DNA of 64,000 nt, from assembly GCA_030427505.1 (NCBI GenBank), contig JAUICH010000008.1, forward strand, positions 62,001 through 126,000, read 5' to 3'. Positions 18,966 through 27,509 of this stretch are shown piece by piece (the stretch's first letter is position 1; each line of letters opens with the position of its first letter). This DNA is from Verrucomicrobiia bacterium (GTDB lineage Bacteria; Verrucomicrobiota; Verrucomicrobiia; Verrucomicrobiales; DEV007). The position numbers and the translations under genes were made by a program. The notes below the pieces were generated by a model that was not told the DNA's origin, searched no databases, and saw only the letters and a list, made by a program, of their open reading frames with translations.

Positions 18966-20438
18966 ATGAAACTCCCTAAACTCCCCGTTCTGGCCCTGCT
19001 GATACTGGGGCTGAGCTCCGCGGCCGTACGAGCCGAAAAGCTGAATTTCGTTTTCATCCTGGCCGACGATCTCGGCTACATGGATGTGGGGTTCAACAAT
19101 CCCAAGACGTTTTACAATACCCCGAACCTGGATAGGCTGGCGGCCTCCGGCACGGTCTTCACCGAGTTCTACGCCGCCTGCCAAGTGTGCAGTCCCACCC
19201 GGGCCAGTATCATGACGGGGAAGTATCCGGCGCGCATCGACGCGACGAACTTCTTTTCCGGTAAGCGGGCGGGAAAGTTCCAGCCGGCGGAGTTCAACGA
19301 CCAGATGGAGCTCGATGAGGTGACCCTGGCGGAGGCCTTCAAGGAAGCCGGCTACCGCACCTTTTTCGCGGGGAAGTGGCACTTGGGTGACAAGGGACAC
19401 TGGCCGGAAGATCAGGGTTTCGACATTAACAAAGGCGGAGGAGGAAACGGCGCGCCCAGAAGTTACTTTTCGCCGTTTAAGAACGTGGAAAATCTGGATC
19501 AGGGGCCGGAAGGCGAGTTTCTGACCGACCGGCTCACCACGGAGTCCATCCGGTTTCTGCGGTCAGTCAAAGAGGACGAATCCTTCCTGCTCTATCTGTC
19601 CTTCTACCAGGTACACACGCCTCTGATGGCGCCGGAGGAACTGGTGGAAAAGTACGAGGCTAAGGCCGAACGCCGCGGGCTGACGGACGACGAAGGCCGC
19701 TGGGGAGAGGAAATGCAGGTCTGGCCGGACACGGACGAAGCACGCCGCGTTCGCATCCGCCAGGACCACGCGGTTTATGCCGGCATGGTGGAGAGTCTGG
19801 ACCGCGCGGTGGGCCGTTTGATGCGGCGGCTGGACGAGCTTGGGCTCACTGACAACACCGCCATCATCTTCATGTCCGATAATGGGGGGCTTTGTTCTTC
19901 GGAAGGTTGGCCGACTTCGAACCTGCCGCTGCGCGGTGGCAAGGGATGGATGTATGAAGGCGGCATTCGCGAACCGGTGTTCTTTGTGTGGCCGGGGGTG
20001 ACGAAGCCGGGAACGCGCTGCGATGTTCCCGCAATAAGCACGGATTTCTATCCCACTATGCTGGAGATGGCGGGGCTACCCTCCCGTCCCGAGCAGCACA
20101 TGGATGGCGCGAGCCTGGTGAAGCTCTTGAAGAACCCGTTCGCCAAGTTCACCCGGGGCCCCATGTTCTGGCACTACCCGCATTATTCCAATCAGGGCGG
20201 GTTTCCCGCCAGCGCGATCCGGGACGGTCAGTACAAGCTGATTGAAAACCTGGAAGACGGCTCGGTGGAACTCTACGACCTGAGCGAAGATGCTTCCGAG
20301 CACAACAACCTGGAACAGCTGTTTCCTAAAAAAGCCGCGGAAATGCAAAAGCGGCTGAAGGCCTGGCGGCGGGAGGTAAAAGCCAAGCCCTTGCGGCCGA
20401 ATCCCGAAACGGGAGCAGAGCCCCCCGTCCTTTGGTAA
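18966..20438 (+). CDS. Secreted FGly-dependent sulfatase
   Basis: The protein has 490 residues. It has a signal peptide (1-23, ending VRA), FVFILADDLGYMD with metal-binding D34-D35, and the formylglycine signature CSPTRASIMTG (C75), followed by FFAGKWHLG, IIFMSDNGG and YEGGIREP. It belongs to the same broad family as the sulfatase at 5788-7548 but is clearly a different subgroup, being shorter and lacking the Lys-rich tail. It starts 16 bp after the dehydrogenase stop, so the two are probably co-transcribed. The pair suggests desulfation plus oxidation of a sulfated glycan or its sugars, which is inference from context. Confidence 0.93.
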   Translation: MKLPKLPVLALLILGLSSAAVRAEKLNFVFILADDLGYMDVGFNNPKTFYNTPNLDRLAASGTVFTEFYAACQVCSPTRASIMTGKYPARIDATNFFSGKRAGKFQPAEFNDQMELDEVTLAEAFKEAGYRTFFAGKWHLGDKGHWPEDQGFDINKGGGGNGAPRSYFSPFKNVENLDQGPEGEFLTDRLTTESIRFLRSVKEDESFLLYLSFYQVHTPLMAPEELVEKYEAKAERRGLTDDEGRWGEEMQVWPDTDEARRVRIRQDHAVYAGMVESLDRAVGRLMRRLDELGLTDNTAIIFMSDNGGLCSSEGWPTSNLPLRGGKGWMYEGGIREPVFFVWPGVTKPGTRCDVPAISTDFYPTMLEMAGLPSRPEQHMDGASLVKLLKNPFAKFTRGPMFWHYPHYSNQGGFPASAIRDGQYKLIENLEDGSVELYDLSEDASEHNNLEQLFPKKAAEMQKRLKAWRREVKAKPLRPNPETGAEPPVLW

Positions 20439-20481
20439 GGAAAGGGGGCTCGTGTCCAGAACAGAAACCGTTCAACCGGGC

Positions 20482-21525
20482 TCAGGCTTGAATGCGTTTC
20501 AACTTAACCGGGTAAGTGTTCCCGGAGTTCCACTGGGCGACATAGATGTTGTGCTCCGCGTCCACCCACAGGCCGTGGGGATGGACGAAGGGGCTGTTCT
20601 TTTCATCCATGGCGGGAGCCGTCAGGTGACCTTCCGCGTCCAAGGCGGGCGCGGTGCCTCCGGGATTCGAAACGACGCGGTTGTCCGCGTCGATGACCGA
20701 TAGCAAACCTTCTAAGTGAGGCGCGACCATGTAATCGTCGCGAAGCGCCAACTGACAGACCCGCATGCCGGGAATGGGAATGGTCTGGAGGTGGATGCCG
20801 CTCAGGGTGAAACGTTTCAGGGCGTTGTCGGTGCGCGAACAGATCATGAGGGTGACGTTGTCAGGGTTGCGTGTATCCACAATGCCGCCGTGGGGTGTGT
20901 TCAGGGATTCCGGCTGATCGCCTTTGCCACCGAAATAATTCAGGAGTTTACCCTTGGCGTCATAGTGCATGACGTAGCTGCTGCCGTATCCGTCGCCGAC
21001 GTAGAAGGTTCCGTCCGGCGCGGGCATCACATTCGTGGGAGCATACTTGGCTTTGCCGTCCGCGTAGGGCGCCACGGGGGGACGTTCCAGTGTCATGACC
21101 ACCTTTCCTTTGAGGTCGGTCTTAAAGACCTTTCCAAGCTTGGTATCGGTTAGGAAAAGGAACTCCTCGCCATTTTCATTCACGATGTCGAGTCCGTGCG
21201 CTCCGGGGTATTCGGTGCCCCAAGACTCAAGCAGCTTTCCGCCCTTGTCGTAGATGAGGATGTTGTTCTTGACGTTGGTCTGGAACAGAACAAGCCGGCC
21301 GCGGGAGTCCTCGACCATTTCGTGACAATTGGCGACGGGATAGTTGGCAGGGTCCAGTTCACCCCAACCTTTTTCCACTTCATAGCGAAACGCGCCGTGT
21401 CCCAGGATGACCGGCTCCGAAGCGCGGGAGGTTAGGATATTAAAGCTTCCCGCCAAAGCGGCTGTGGAAGTGGCGAGGAATTTCCGGCGACAAACCGGGG
21501 ATCTTGATGAAACGGGGGTTTTCAT
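20482..21525 (-). CDS. Tat-exported six-bladed beta-propeller (NHL-like) protein
   Basis: The protein has 347 residues. The N-terminus has a twin-arginine signal (CRRKFLATSTAALAGSF). The rest is a repeated blade pattern: NCHEMVEDSRGRLVLFQT, then GAHGLDIVNENGEEFLFLTD, VMPAPDGTFYVGDGYGSSYV, NTPHGGIVD and FVHPHGLWVDAEHNIYVAQW. These repeats occur in NHL and peptidylglycine-lyase-like propellers of PVC bacteria. No catalytic residues can be assigned. It is convergent with the sulfatase gene and has its own promoter region facing the DUF5069 gene. Function unknown. Confidence 0.85.
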   Translation of the reverse strand: MKTPVSSRSPVCRRKFLATSTAALAGSFNILTSRASEPVILGHGAFRYEVEKGWGELDPANYPVANCHEMVEDSRGRLVLFQTNVKNNILIYDKGGKLLESWGTEYPGAHGLDIVNENGEEFLFLTDTKLGKVFKTDLKGKVVMTLERPPVAPYADGKAKYAPTNVMPAPDGTFYVGDGYGSSYVMHYDAKGKLLNYFGGKGDQPESLNTPHGGIVDTRNPDNVTLMICSRTDNALKRFTLSGIHLQTIPIPGMRVCQLALRDDYMVAPHLEGLLSVIDADNRVVSNPGGTAPALDAEGHLTAPAMDEKNSPFVHPHGLWVDAEHNIYVAQWNSGNTYPVKLKRIQA

Positions 21526-21683
21526 ACCCCGAACTTAGTGAACGGATTACGAAATGTGAAGGGGCATTATCGCGGACCGTTCCCCTTTAGGGGATAGCGT
21601 GAAGTTTCCGAAAAAACCTTTGCTCCCGCTTGCCTGCCTTGAGTAACCTCAGCGTCCATCCCTAAACCTCTAAACAAAAAAAC

Positions 21684-22127
21684 ATGAGTAAAATCGTACC
21701 TACAATCAGTTCTGGAGTGGCCGGTCCCCTGGGTGTGCTCCATCTTCCCCGCCTGTGGATGAAAGCGTCTCTCGCCGCGGTGGGTAAATTGCATGACGAC
21801 TACCCGGCCGCCGGCGCGGGCTATGACCAAATGGTGCTGGATGCCCTGGGCATCGATCGCGAGGTCTTTCTGAATCACATCAATTCGGCGAAGCCGAGCT
21901 ATCCGCAACTGGAAGCCTGGATCCTGGAACAGAAGGGCGGCTCCCTGGATCAGGACGCCGTGGATAAGCTGAACGACGCCATCAAAGGTTACATTCATGA
22001 TGACGGCACCCGTGCTGAGATTCTGGGCGCGGCTGGTATTCCGGACGACGGCACGATCAAAGATGCCGTGAATCTGAACAACCTGGATGACTGGACGATC
22101 TTCTACAGCCAAGAGATCGCCGGCTGA
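21684..22127 (+). CDS. DUF5069 domain protein
   Basis: The protein has 147 residues and is soluble, with no signal peptide. Its pattern matches the DUF5069 family: LPRLWMKASLAAVGKLHDDY, a central VFLNHINSAKPSYPQLEAWI helix and LNNLDDWTIFYSQEI at the end. The family is found in Verrucomicrobiota and some cyanobacteria and has no known function. It is monocistronic, with a strong bidirectional terminator 46 bp after the stop. The leader just before the ATG is A-rich and shows no clear Shine-Dalgarno sequence. Confidence 0.85.
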   Translation: MSKIVPTISSGVAGPLGVLHLPRLWMKASLAAVGKLHDDYPAAGAGYDQMVLDALGIDREVFLNHINSAKPSYPQLEAWILEQKGGSLDQDAVDKLNDAIKGYIHDDGTRAEILGAAGIPDDGTIKDAVNLNNLDDWTIFYSQEIAG

Positions 22128-22172
22128 GGATCCGGAAGAAGAAAGTTACTGCCGCTGTTAGAAGCGGCGCAT

Positions 22173-22209
22173 AAAAAAACCTGCCACCTTTCGGGTGGCA
22201 GGTTTTTTT
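22173..22209. terminator. Strong bidirectional rho-independent terminator
   Basis: A stem of CCTGCCACC against GGTGGCAGG with loop TTTCG is flanked by A7 on the left and T7 on the right. It can serve the DUF5069 gene (+) and the H1-like gene (-), which converge on it. Confidence 0.93.
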
Positions 22210-22265
22210 CGTAAACTGACCGGGAGAGAACTGCCGGCAGGTACTGAGTTAAGGGTTCGACTTGC

Positions 22266-22550
22266 TTACTTTCTCTTCTTCTTGGCAGCTGCCTTCTTCT
22301 TAGCCGGAGCTTTCTTTTTGGCGGCGGCTTTCTTGGCCGGAGCCTTTTTCTTCACCGCGGCCTTCTTCTTAGCGGGCGCCTTCTTCTTAGCCGGAGCTTT
22401 CTTTTTGACCGCGGCCTTCTTGGCCGGAGCCTTTTTCTTCACCGCGGCTTTCTTTTTAGCGGGCGCCTTCTTCTTGACCGCGGCTTTCTTAGCCGGGGCC
22501 TTTTTCTTGGCTACCGCTTTCTTTTTCGCTGTAACTTTCTTTTTAGCCAT
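22266..22550 (-). CDS. Histone H1-like Lys/Ala/Pro-rich DNA-binding protein
   Basis: The protein has 94 residues composed almost only of Lys, Ala, Pro and Val. Its repeats are of the type KKKAPAKKAAV, with KKKAPAKK units recurring about eight times from the N-terminus to KKKRK at the end. It resembles eukaryotic histone H1 tails and the bacterial Hc1/H1-like proteins, which bind DNA non-specifically and compact the nucleoid. The DNA is correspondingly a degenerate tandem repeat (about 22290-22540). It lies 68 bp downstream of an oxidoreductase gene whose product ends in a similar basic tail. It is convergent with DUF5069 through a shared terminator. Confidence 0.85.
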   Translation of the reverse strand: MAKKKVTAKKKAVAKKKAPAKKAAVKKKAPAKKKAAVKKKAPAKKAAVKKKAPAKKKAPAKKKAAVKKKAPAKKAAAKKKAPAKKKAAAKKKRK

Positions 22551-22618
22551 AGGTTTCTAGTTCACGAATGATGCGATGCTTCCTAAGAGACCCGCATTGT
22601 TAAGAAAAGTAACACAAA

Positions 22619-23557
22619 TTATTTTTTTGTTGCACGATTTTTTCTTGCGGTTCGCGCTTTTTTTGGATGGGCATGGCGGCCTGGAAATGTGAGTTCCGCG
22701 ATACCTGATTTGTCCAATTCTCCTAAGCCTTCTTTTGCCATTTTTGCATACTGCGCCTGGGTGGCGTCATTGAGCGGAAGCTTTAACTTCACTTTGCGGG
22801 CAAGCTTCTGTGCGATACCGGAATCTTTCGCCGCATGCTCGGCGGAGAACCAGCAGTCGTGATCGCGATTGACCATGTCTTCCGCGTCCGTTTCCAGCAC
22901 GCGAGAGTTGGCGCCGGTCTGGGAAAAGATCTCCCGAATCATATCGAGATCCAGACCCAGCGCGGATGCGAGACCCAAACCTTCGGCAAGGCCAGCGGTA
23001 TTGATGTTCATGACCATGTTCACCAAGGCTTTGACTTCAGCCGCTTTACCGACGGGGCCTACATAGCGCAGGTTGATGCTTAGATTGTCCAGCAGGGACT
23101 TGTTGGCTTTGAAGGTATCTTCGTTGCCTCCGATCATCAGGTAGAGTTTACCTTCGCGGGCATGGCTGATGCTGGATGCCATGCAGCCTTCCAGGGCATC
23201 CGCCTTGCGGCGCCGGGCGGCGGTGGCGACTTCTTTCTGAATGTCGGGTGAAAGGGTGGCGCAATTGATGAAGAGTTTACCCGCCGCTTCCTGCAACAGG
23301 TTGTCTTTTTTGCCGAAGAAGATCTTCTTCATGGCGGCGTCGTTGGTGACGACGGTGAAGATGATATCCGCGCTGGCGGTGACTTCCGCGAGGGTCTTGC
23401 AGGCCGTGCTTCCTAACTCTTCAGCCAGGGCTTGGGCCGCGTCGCGGTTGACGTCATAGACGGCGGTGATCTTGTATTTCAGGTCATGAAGCCGGCGGGC
23501 CATATTGGCGCCCATGCGGCCTACTCCAACGAAGGCGATGCTCTTTTTCTTACTCAT
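22619..23557 (-). CDS. NAD(P)-binding beta-hydroxyacid dehydrogenase (3-HIBADH-like) with basic C-terminal tail
   Basis: The protein has 312 residues. A Rossmann domain begins with IAFVGVGRMGANMARRL (GxGxxG at 11-16). The helical C-terminal domain has the catalytic-lysine segment GPVGKAAEVKALVNM (K176, N180). The family reduces or oxidises beta-hydroxyacids such as 3-hydroxyisobutyrate, tartronate semialdehyde or glyoxylate; the substrate is unclear. Unusually, the last about 18 residues are strongly basic (HPKKARTARKNRATKK), resembling the neighbouring H1-like protein. In eukaryotes the GLYR1/NP60 protein combines this same fold with DNA or nucleosome binding, so a DNA-associated role is conceivable but unproven. 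Confidence 0.88.
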   Translation of the reverse strand: MSKKKSIAFVGVGRMGANMARRLHDLKYKITAVYDVNRDAAQALAEELGSTACKTLAEVTASADIIFTVVTNDAAMKKIFFGKKDNLLQEAAGKLFINCATLSPDIQKEVATAARRRKADALEGCMASSISHAREGKLYLMIGGNEDTFKANKSLLDNLSINLRYVGPVGKAAEVKALVNMVMNINTAGLAEGLGLASALGLDLDMIREIFSQTGANSRVLETDAEDMVNRDHDCWFSAEHAAKDSGIAQKLARKVKLKLPLNDATQAQYAKMAKEGLGELDKSGIAELTFPGRHAHPKKARTARKNRATKK

Positions 23558-23787
23558 AGGGCTTTTGAAGGCTCGACGTTTACCTCAAATCGTTTCCGTG
23601 GCCAATCTCTTTCTGTGGCTTGGTGAGTCTATTTCTTTGGGCTTAGCATAACGGTCAGGTGTAAGCGGGGCCTGAAAGAGCCTCCTGAGACATTATTCAC
23701 ACCTCCCCGCAAGTTTCGTTCCTGCTCAGCGGTTGGCGGAAAGGTTTCACGGCGGCACGCTTTTTACATCGCGGAAGAACCGGTCCC

Positions 23788-24504
23788 GTGGTTTACATTC
23801 CAATCGTGCAACCACTCGCTAAAGTCTTGTTTGGACGCATGGCCGCCGCCAGAAACCCGGGTAAGGCCGCGCCCATGCAGGCCTACATGAAAACCGATCA
23901 GCCGTTCTATGGCATACAGGCGGTGGAGCGGCGGCAAATTTTCAAAGAGTGCGCGGCGGAGTATCCGGTAGGTTCTCGCGAGGCGTATGAAGACGTCATC
24001 CGAACGCTCTGGAACGGGAGCCATCGCGAAGATCTCTATCAGGCTCTGGAAACGGCGGAGCATTTCAAGACCTTCCGCACGCCGGAATCCTGGCCGCTGT
24101 ATGAGTTTCTGGTTCGCACTTCTTCCAACTGGGACACCTTGGACTGGATTGCCACCAAGCTGATTGGCGGTCTGATTCCGCAGGATCGAAACCTGGAGCG
24201 TCACCTCAAAGTCTGGCGCTTCGATTCCAATGTCTGGGTGCGCCGGGCCTCTTTGCTGGCGCACTTGAAGCATGGGGCGGAAACGAACTTCGAGCTACTG
24301 GGCGAAACCATTCGCCTGCTGGCGCGGGACCGGGAGTTCTTCGTGCGCAAAGCCATCGGTTGGGTCCTGCGGGAAAAGGCCAAGACCCAACCGCGCTGGG
24401 TAATCGATTTTGTTCGCGAACTGGACGGACAATTGTCGAACTTGAGCCGGAGGGAGGCGCTGAAAAACGTAAGTCCGAAGGAAGATCCGGACCGGGATTT
24501 GTGA
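23788..24504 (+). CDS. AlkD-like DNA alkylation repair HEAT-repeat glycosylase
   Basis: The protein has 238 residues from GTG 23788; an ATG at 23839 (MAAARNPGKAAPM) is an equally likely start. HEAT-like helices run throughout: YMKTDQPFYGIQAVERRQIF near the N-terminus, then SSNWDTLDWIATKLIGGL and NVWVRRASLLAHL. The AlkD family removes bulky or positively charged alkylated bases (N3-methyladenine, N7-methylguanine) without base flipping. The conserved aromatic and Asp residues (W and D in NWDTLDWIA) and the Arg in VRRAS are present. It stands alone between divergent and convergent neighbours. Confidence 0.87.
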   Translation: MVYIPIVQPLAKVLFGRMAAARNPGKAAPMQAYMKTDQPFYGIQAVERRQIFKECAAEYPVGSREAYEDVIRTLWNGSHREDLYQALETAEHFKTFRTPESWPLYEFLVRTSSNWDTLDWIATKLIGGLIPQDRNLERHLKVWRFDSNVWVRRASLLAHLKHGAETNFELLGETIRLLARDREFFVRKAIGWVLREKAKTQPRWVIDFVRELDGQLSNLSRREALKNVSPKEDPDRDL

Positions 24505-24512
24505 TCCCGTGA

Positions 24513-25505
24513 CTACTCGCCGGATTTGAGCGCTTTAGTGAAGAGATCCGTGTCCACGTTGCCTCCGCTGAGTACAAGGCCGGTTTTCTTACCCGCCATC
24601 ATTTCGCGTTCTTGGAGTAAGGCGGCCAGGGGCGCGGCGCCCGCGCCTTCCGCGGCCTGGTGAGTGGTGGTGAAGTATAGCCGCATGGCCCGAAGGATTT
24701 CCTCTTCGCTGACGGTGACGACGCGGGACACTTCTCTAAGAATCACCTCAAGGGAGTGAGGATTCGGTACCCGGGTGGCGATACCGTCGGCGATGGTATC
24801 GCTGGTCTCCGTGGTAACGGCATGGCCGGCGGCAAATGAAAGCGCGTATGCGTTCGCCCGGGCGGCGGATACGCCAATCACCTCCACCCCATGGCCCAGA
24901 GCCCGCTTGGCGGCGGCCATGCCACAGATGCCTGAACCCAGACCGATGGGCAGGTACACCGCTTCCAACTCCGGCGCGGCCCGGAGAAATTCGTAGGCGC
25001 CCGTGGCCACCCCCCGCACCAATCGCCAGTGGAAGGAAGGAACGAAATGGAGGTTCCTGGCGTTCGCGAGAGTTTCGGCGATTTCCATGGCTGCCTGGAA
25101 GTCGCGACCCTGCTCGATTAGCTCAGCTCCGTAGCCAATCATGGCCCGGTTCTTGGCGGGACTATTTCCGTGGGGCACCACGACGGTGGCGGGAATGCCG
25201 AGGGCCCGTGCCGCGAACGCAATACTCTGTCCGTGGTTCCCCCGAGTGGCGGTGATGACCCCAGGCACGTCCGGTTGAGCGGACTTCAGATGGTCCATGT
25301 ACACCAAACCGCCGCGGACTTTGAAAGCGCCGGTGGGCAGGTGGTTTTCGTGTTTGACCCAGACCTCGCAGCCGCAGGCTTCACTCAGGAGCGGCCAGGA
25401 GATTTGGGCGGTGGCCGTCAGGGTTTCATAGACTGTCGCCCCGGCGGCTTCGATCGCGGTCCGGTCGATCCCGTCAAAGTTCAGGGAGTTATCGTCTTGA
25501 GCCAT
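24513..25505 (-). CDS. PLP-dependent threonine/serine dehydratase
   Basis: The protein has 330 residues of the fold-type II tryptophan synthase beta family. The PLP lysine lies in HLPTGAFKVRGG (K62), with the phosphate-binding TRGNHGQSIAFAA and GLGSGICG segments and the C-terminal SGGNVD motif. This length without an ACT regulatory domain fits catabolic threonine dehydratase or serine/threonine racemase-like enzymes rather than biosynthetic IlvA. The reaction is L-threonine to 2-oxobutanoate plus ammonia, or serine to pyruvate. It converges on the AlkD-like gene with an 8-bp gap. Confidence 0.88.
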   Translation of the reverse strand: MAQDDNSLNFDGIDRTAIEAAGATVYETLTATAQISWPLLSEACGCEVWVKHENHLPTGAFKVRGGLVYMDHLKSAQPDVPGVITATRGNHGQSIAFAARALGIPATVVVPHGNSPAKNRAMIGYGAELIEQGRDFQAAMEIAETLANARNLHFVPSFHWRLVRGVATGAYEFLRAAPELEAVYLPIGLGSGICGMAAAKRALGHGVEVIGVSAARANAYALSFAAGHAVTTETSDTIADGIATRVPNPHSLEVILREVSRVVTVSEEEILRAMRLYFTTTHQAAEGAGAAPLAALLQEREMMAGKKTGLVLSGGNVDTDLFTKALKSGE

Positions 25506-25574
25506 GGTGAACGTTGTAGTGGAATAACACTCGACGCGCCGAACCGCAAAACCTCATCTGCTCTCTCCACTGTC

Positions 25575-25991
25575 ATGAAATGTCCCCGCTGTGAAGCCCA
25601 TCGCTTCAGTTTGGTTTCCTTGGACGAAGGTCTGTCCGCCCGCGAATGTGGTAACTGTGGCGGACATTGGCTGCCTTCCTTTCAGTATTGGCGCTGGCTG
25701 GAGAAGCACGGTCCGAACTTGCCGGAAAAACCAAAGGAAGAGGGGTTTGACGCGCCCACGGAAGGGCTGGACCGGGCCATGATCTGTCCGGAATGCGAAC
25801 ACATTCTGGTCAAGGCCGCGGCGGGACATGACCTTACGTTCCGGGTGGACCGCTGTTACCATTGCGGTGGGATTTGGCTGGACGCCAACGAGTGGGAAGC
25901 CCTGAAAAGCCGCAATCTTCACGACGACATTCATTTGATGTACACCCAGACTTGGCGTAAACGGGAAGGGAAGTCCCCGAAGGGTGGTTAG
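25575..25991 (+). CDS. Zinc-ribbon (zf-TFIIB type) protein
   Basis: The protein has 138 residues from ATG 25575; the frame is open further upstream, but that part lies antisense to the dehydratase gene. It carries four CxxC knuckles: CPRC, CGNCGGHWLP, CPEC and CYHCGGIWLD, giving two zinc ribbons of the zf-TFIIB family. The CGNCGGxW and CGGIWLDxxE blocks are diagnostic. These small proteins are common in bacteria and uncharacterised. The start is 69 bp from the divergent dehydratase start. Confidence 0.82.
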   Translation: MKCPRCEAHRFSLVSLDEGLSARECGNCGGHWLPSFQYWRWLEKHGPNLPEKPKEEGFDAPTEGLDRAMICPECEHILVKAAAGHDLTFRVDRCYHCGGIWLDANEWEALKSRNLHDDIHLMYTQTWRKREGKSPKGG

Positions 25992-26069
25992 GCTTCGGCC
26001 GGATGAGGACCTGGCCGCTGTTTCCCGCCACTTTCCGCCGGCAATAACAACTCCCAACCCCATCTAGTC

Positions 26070-27461
26070 ATGCGATCCACCAAGCTTCCGTGGGTGTGTG
26101 TCTGTCTCTTTCACTTTGCTTTCTCCGTGGCCGCCGAACCGACGCTGCAAGTGCACCCGGACAACCCGCGGTATTTTCAATACCTGGGACAACCGGCATT
26201 GGTCATCACGTCAGGGGAGCACTATGGCGCGGTCCTGAACCGCCCGTTTGACTACCGGGTCTATCTGAACACGCTGGCCGAGTCTGGACTGAACGGAACG
26301 CGGATCTTCAGCGGCGCCTACTGCGAACCGCCGGGCGCTTTCAAGATCGGCAACAACACGCTCGCGCCGCGGCCGGGAGACTTGATCTGTCCCTGGGCCC
26401 GAAGTGGCGAGTCCGGGTATGCCGGTGGGGGCAATAAGTTCGACCTCACCCAGTGGGATCCCGCCTACTTCGAACGGTTGGAGGCCTTCATGACCCTGGC
26501 GGCGGAGAAAGGGGTGATCGTGGAGTATGTCTTCTTCTGTCCTTTTTATAAGGAAAGCATGTGGGCGCTGAGCCCGATGAACGCAGACAATAACGTGAAC
26601 GGCATTGGGGCAGTGGAAAGTGCCCGCGCCTACTCCATGGCAAGCGAAGCCGCGTTGCTTGAGGTGCAGGAAGCGTTGGTACGGAAAGTCGTGACGGAAC
26701 TAAACCGCTTCGACAACCTCTACTTCGAAGTCTGTAACGAACCCTACATTAAGAACCTGCCGATGGATTGGCATGATCGCATGGCGGAGGTGATCCATCT
26801 GACGGAGCGGGACCTGAGCAAACAGCACTTGGTTTCCTGGAACGTCGCTAACAAGAAGGCGGAGATCAAAGATCCGTCTCCGGCCTACGCGATCTTCAAT
26901 TTCCACTATGCGACGCCGCCGGAAACCGTGTTCCTGAATGCTCATCTGAACCTTCCGCTGGGCGACAATGAGACCGGCTTTAAAGGTCAGGAGAACCGGC
27001 CCTACCGGACGGAAGCCTGGGAGTTCATTCTGGCTGGGGGCGCTCTTTTCAATCACCTGGACTATTCCTTCGCGGTGGGCTTCGAGAACGGCGCTCACGT
27101 TTACACTCCGGATACCCCCGGGGGAGGCAACGCCACGCTTCGCCAGCAGCTTGCGTGGTTGGCGAAATTGATGAAGCGTTTCGACTTTGTCAGGATGGAG
27201 CCGCTGAGCGCCCCCACGGGAAAGCCCCGGGTGTATGGCTTGGTGGACGGTGGCGGGCAGAGCTTGCGCTATTTCGCCGAAGGGTTGGGCGGCGCCTATG
27301 CCGTCTCGTTGCCAGAGGGGGACTACATCGTGGAGTGGCACGACCCGAAAGCCTGCCGCCTGATTCGGCGGGAAGAAATGACCGCGCCGGCGGAGGGAAA
27401 CCTGCCCCTGAGCCCGCCAAAGGTGGAGGAAGATCTAGCCCTGGCCATTTTCCGGAAGTGA
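26070..27461 (+). CDS. Secreted glycoside hydrolase, clan GH-A (cellulase-like)
   Basis: The protein has 463 residues with a Sec signal peptide (1-22). A TIM-barrel glycosidase pattern is visible: NGTRIFSGAYCEP in an early strand, the acid/base Glu in YFEVCNEPY (E224) and the likely nucleophile in LGDNETGF (E301). A small C-terminal beta domain (about 375-463) resembles the collagen-binding-like domain found after DUF4038/GH5-like barrels. The substrate cannot be told from sequence. It fits the polysaccharide-degrading theme set by the sulfatases. No operon partner is evident. Confidence 0.82.
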   Translation: MRSTKLPWVCVCLFHFAFSVAAEPTLQVHPDNPRYFQYLGQPALVITSGEHYGAVLNRPFDYRVYLNTLAESGLNGTRIFSGAYCEPPGAFKIGNNTLAPRPGDLICPWARSGESGYAGGGNKFDLTQWDPAYFERLEAFMTLAAEKGVIVEYVFFCPFYKESMWALSPMNADNNVNGIGAVESARAYSMASEAALLEVQEALVRKVVTELNRFDNLYFEVCNEPYIKNLPMDWHDRMAEVIHLTERDLSKQHLVSWNVANKKAEIKDPSPAYAIFNFHYATPPETVFLNAHLNLPLGDNETGFKGQENRPYRTEAWEFILAGGALFNHLDYSFAVGFENGAHVYTPDTPGGGNATLRQQLAWLAKLMKRFDFVRMEPLSAPTGKPRVYGLVDGGGQSLRYFAEGLGGAYAVSLPEGDYIVEWHDPKACRLIRREEMTAPAEGNLPLSPPKVEEDLALAIFRK

Positions 27462-27509
27462 TCCGCGGTTTACGGGGTCTCTTTTCGCGCTAGGTTTTGG
27501 TTGCCTCTC

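Noticed and set aside
22290-22540. Regular short repeats suggesting a CRISPR array or satellite
   Set aside because: The periodicity follows codons of the Lys/Ala/Pro repeats in the H1-like protein; there are no unique spacers.
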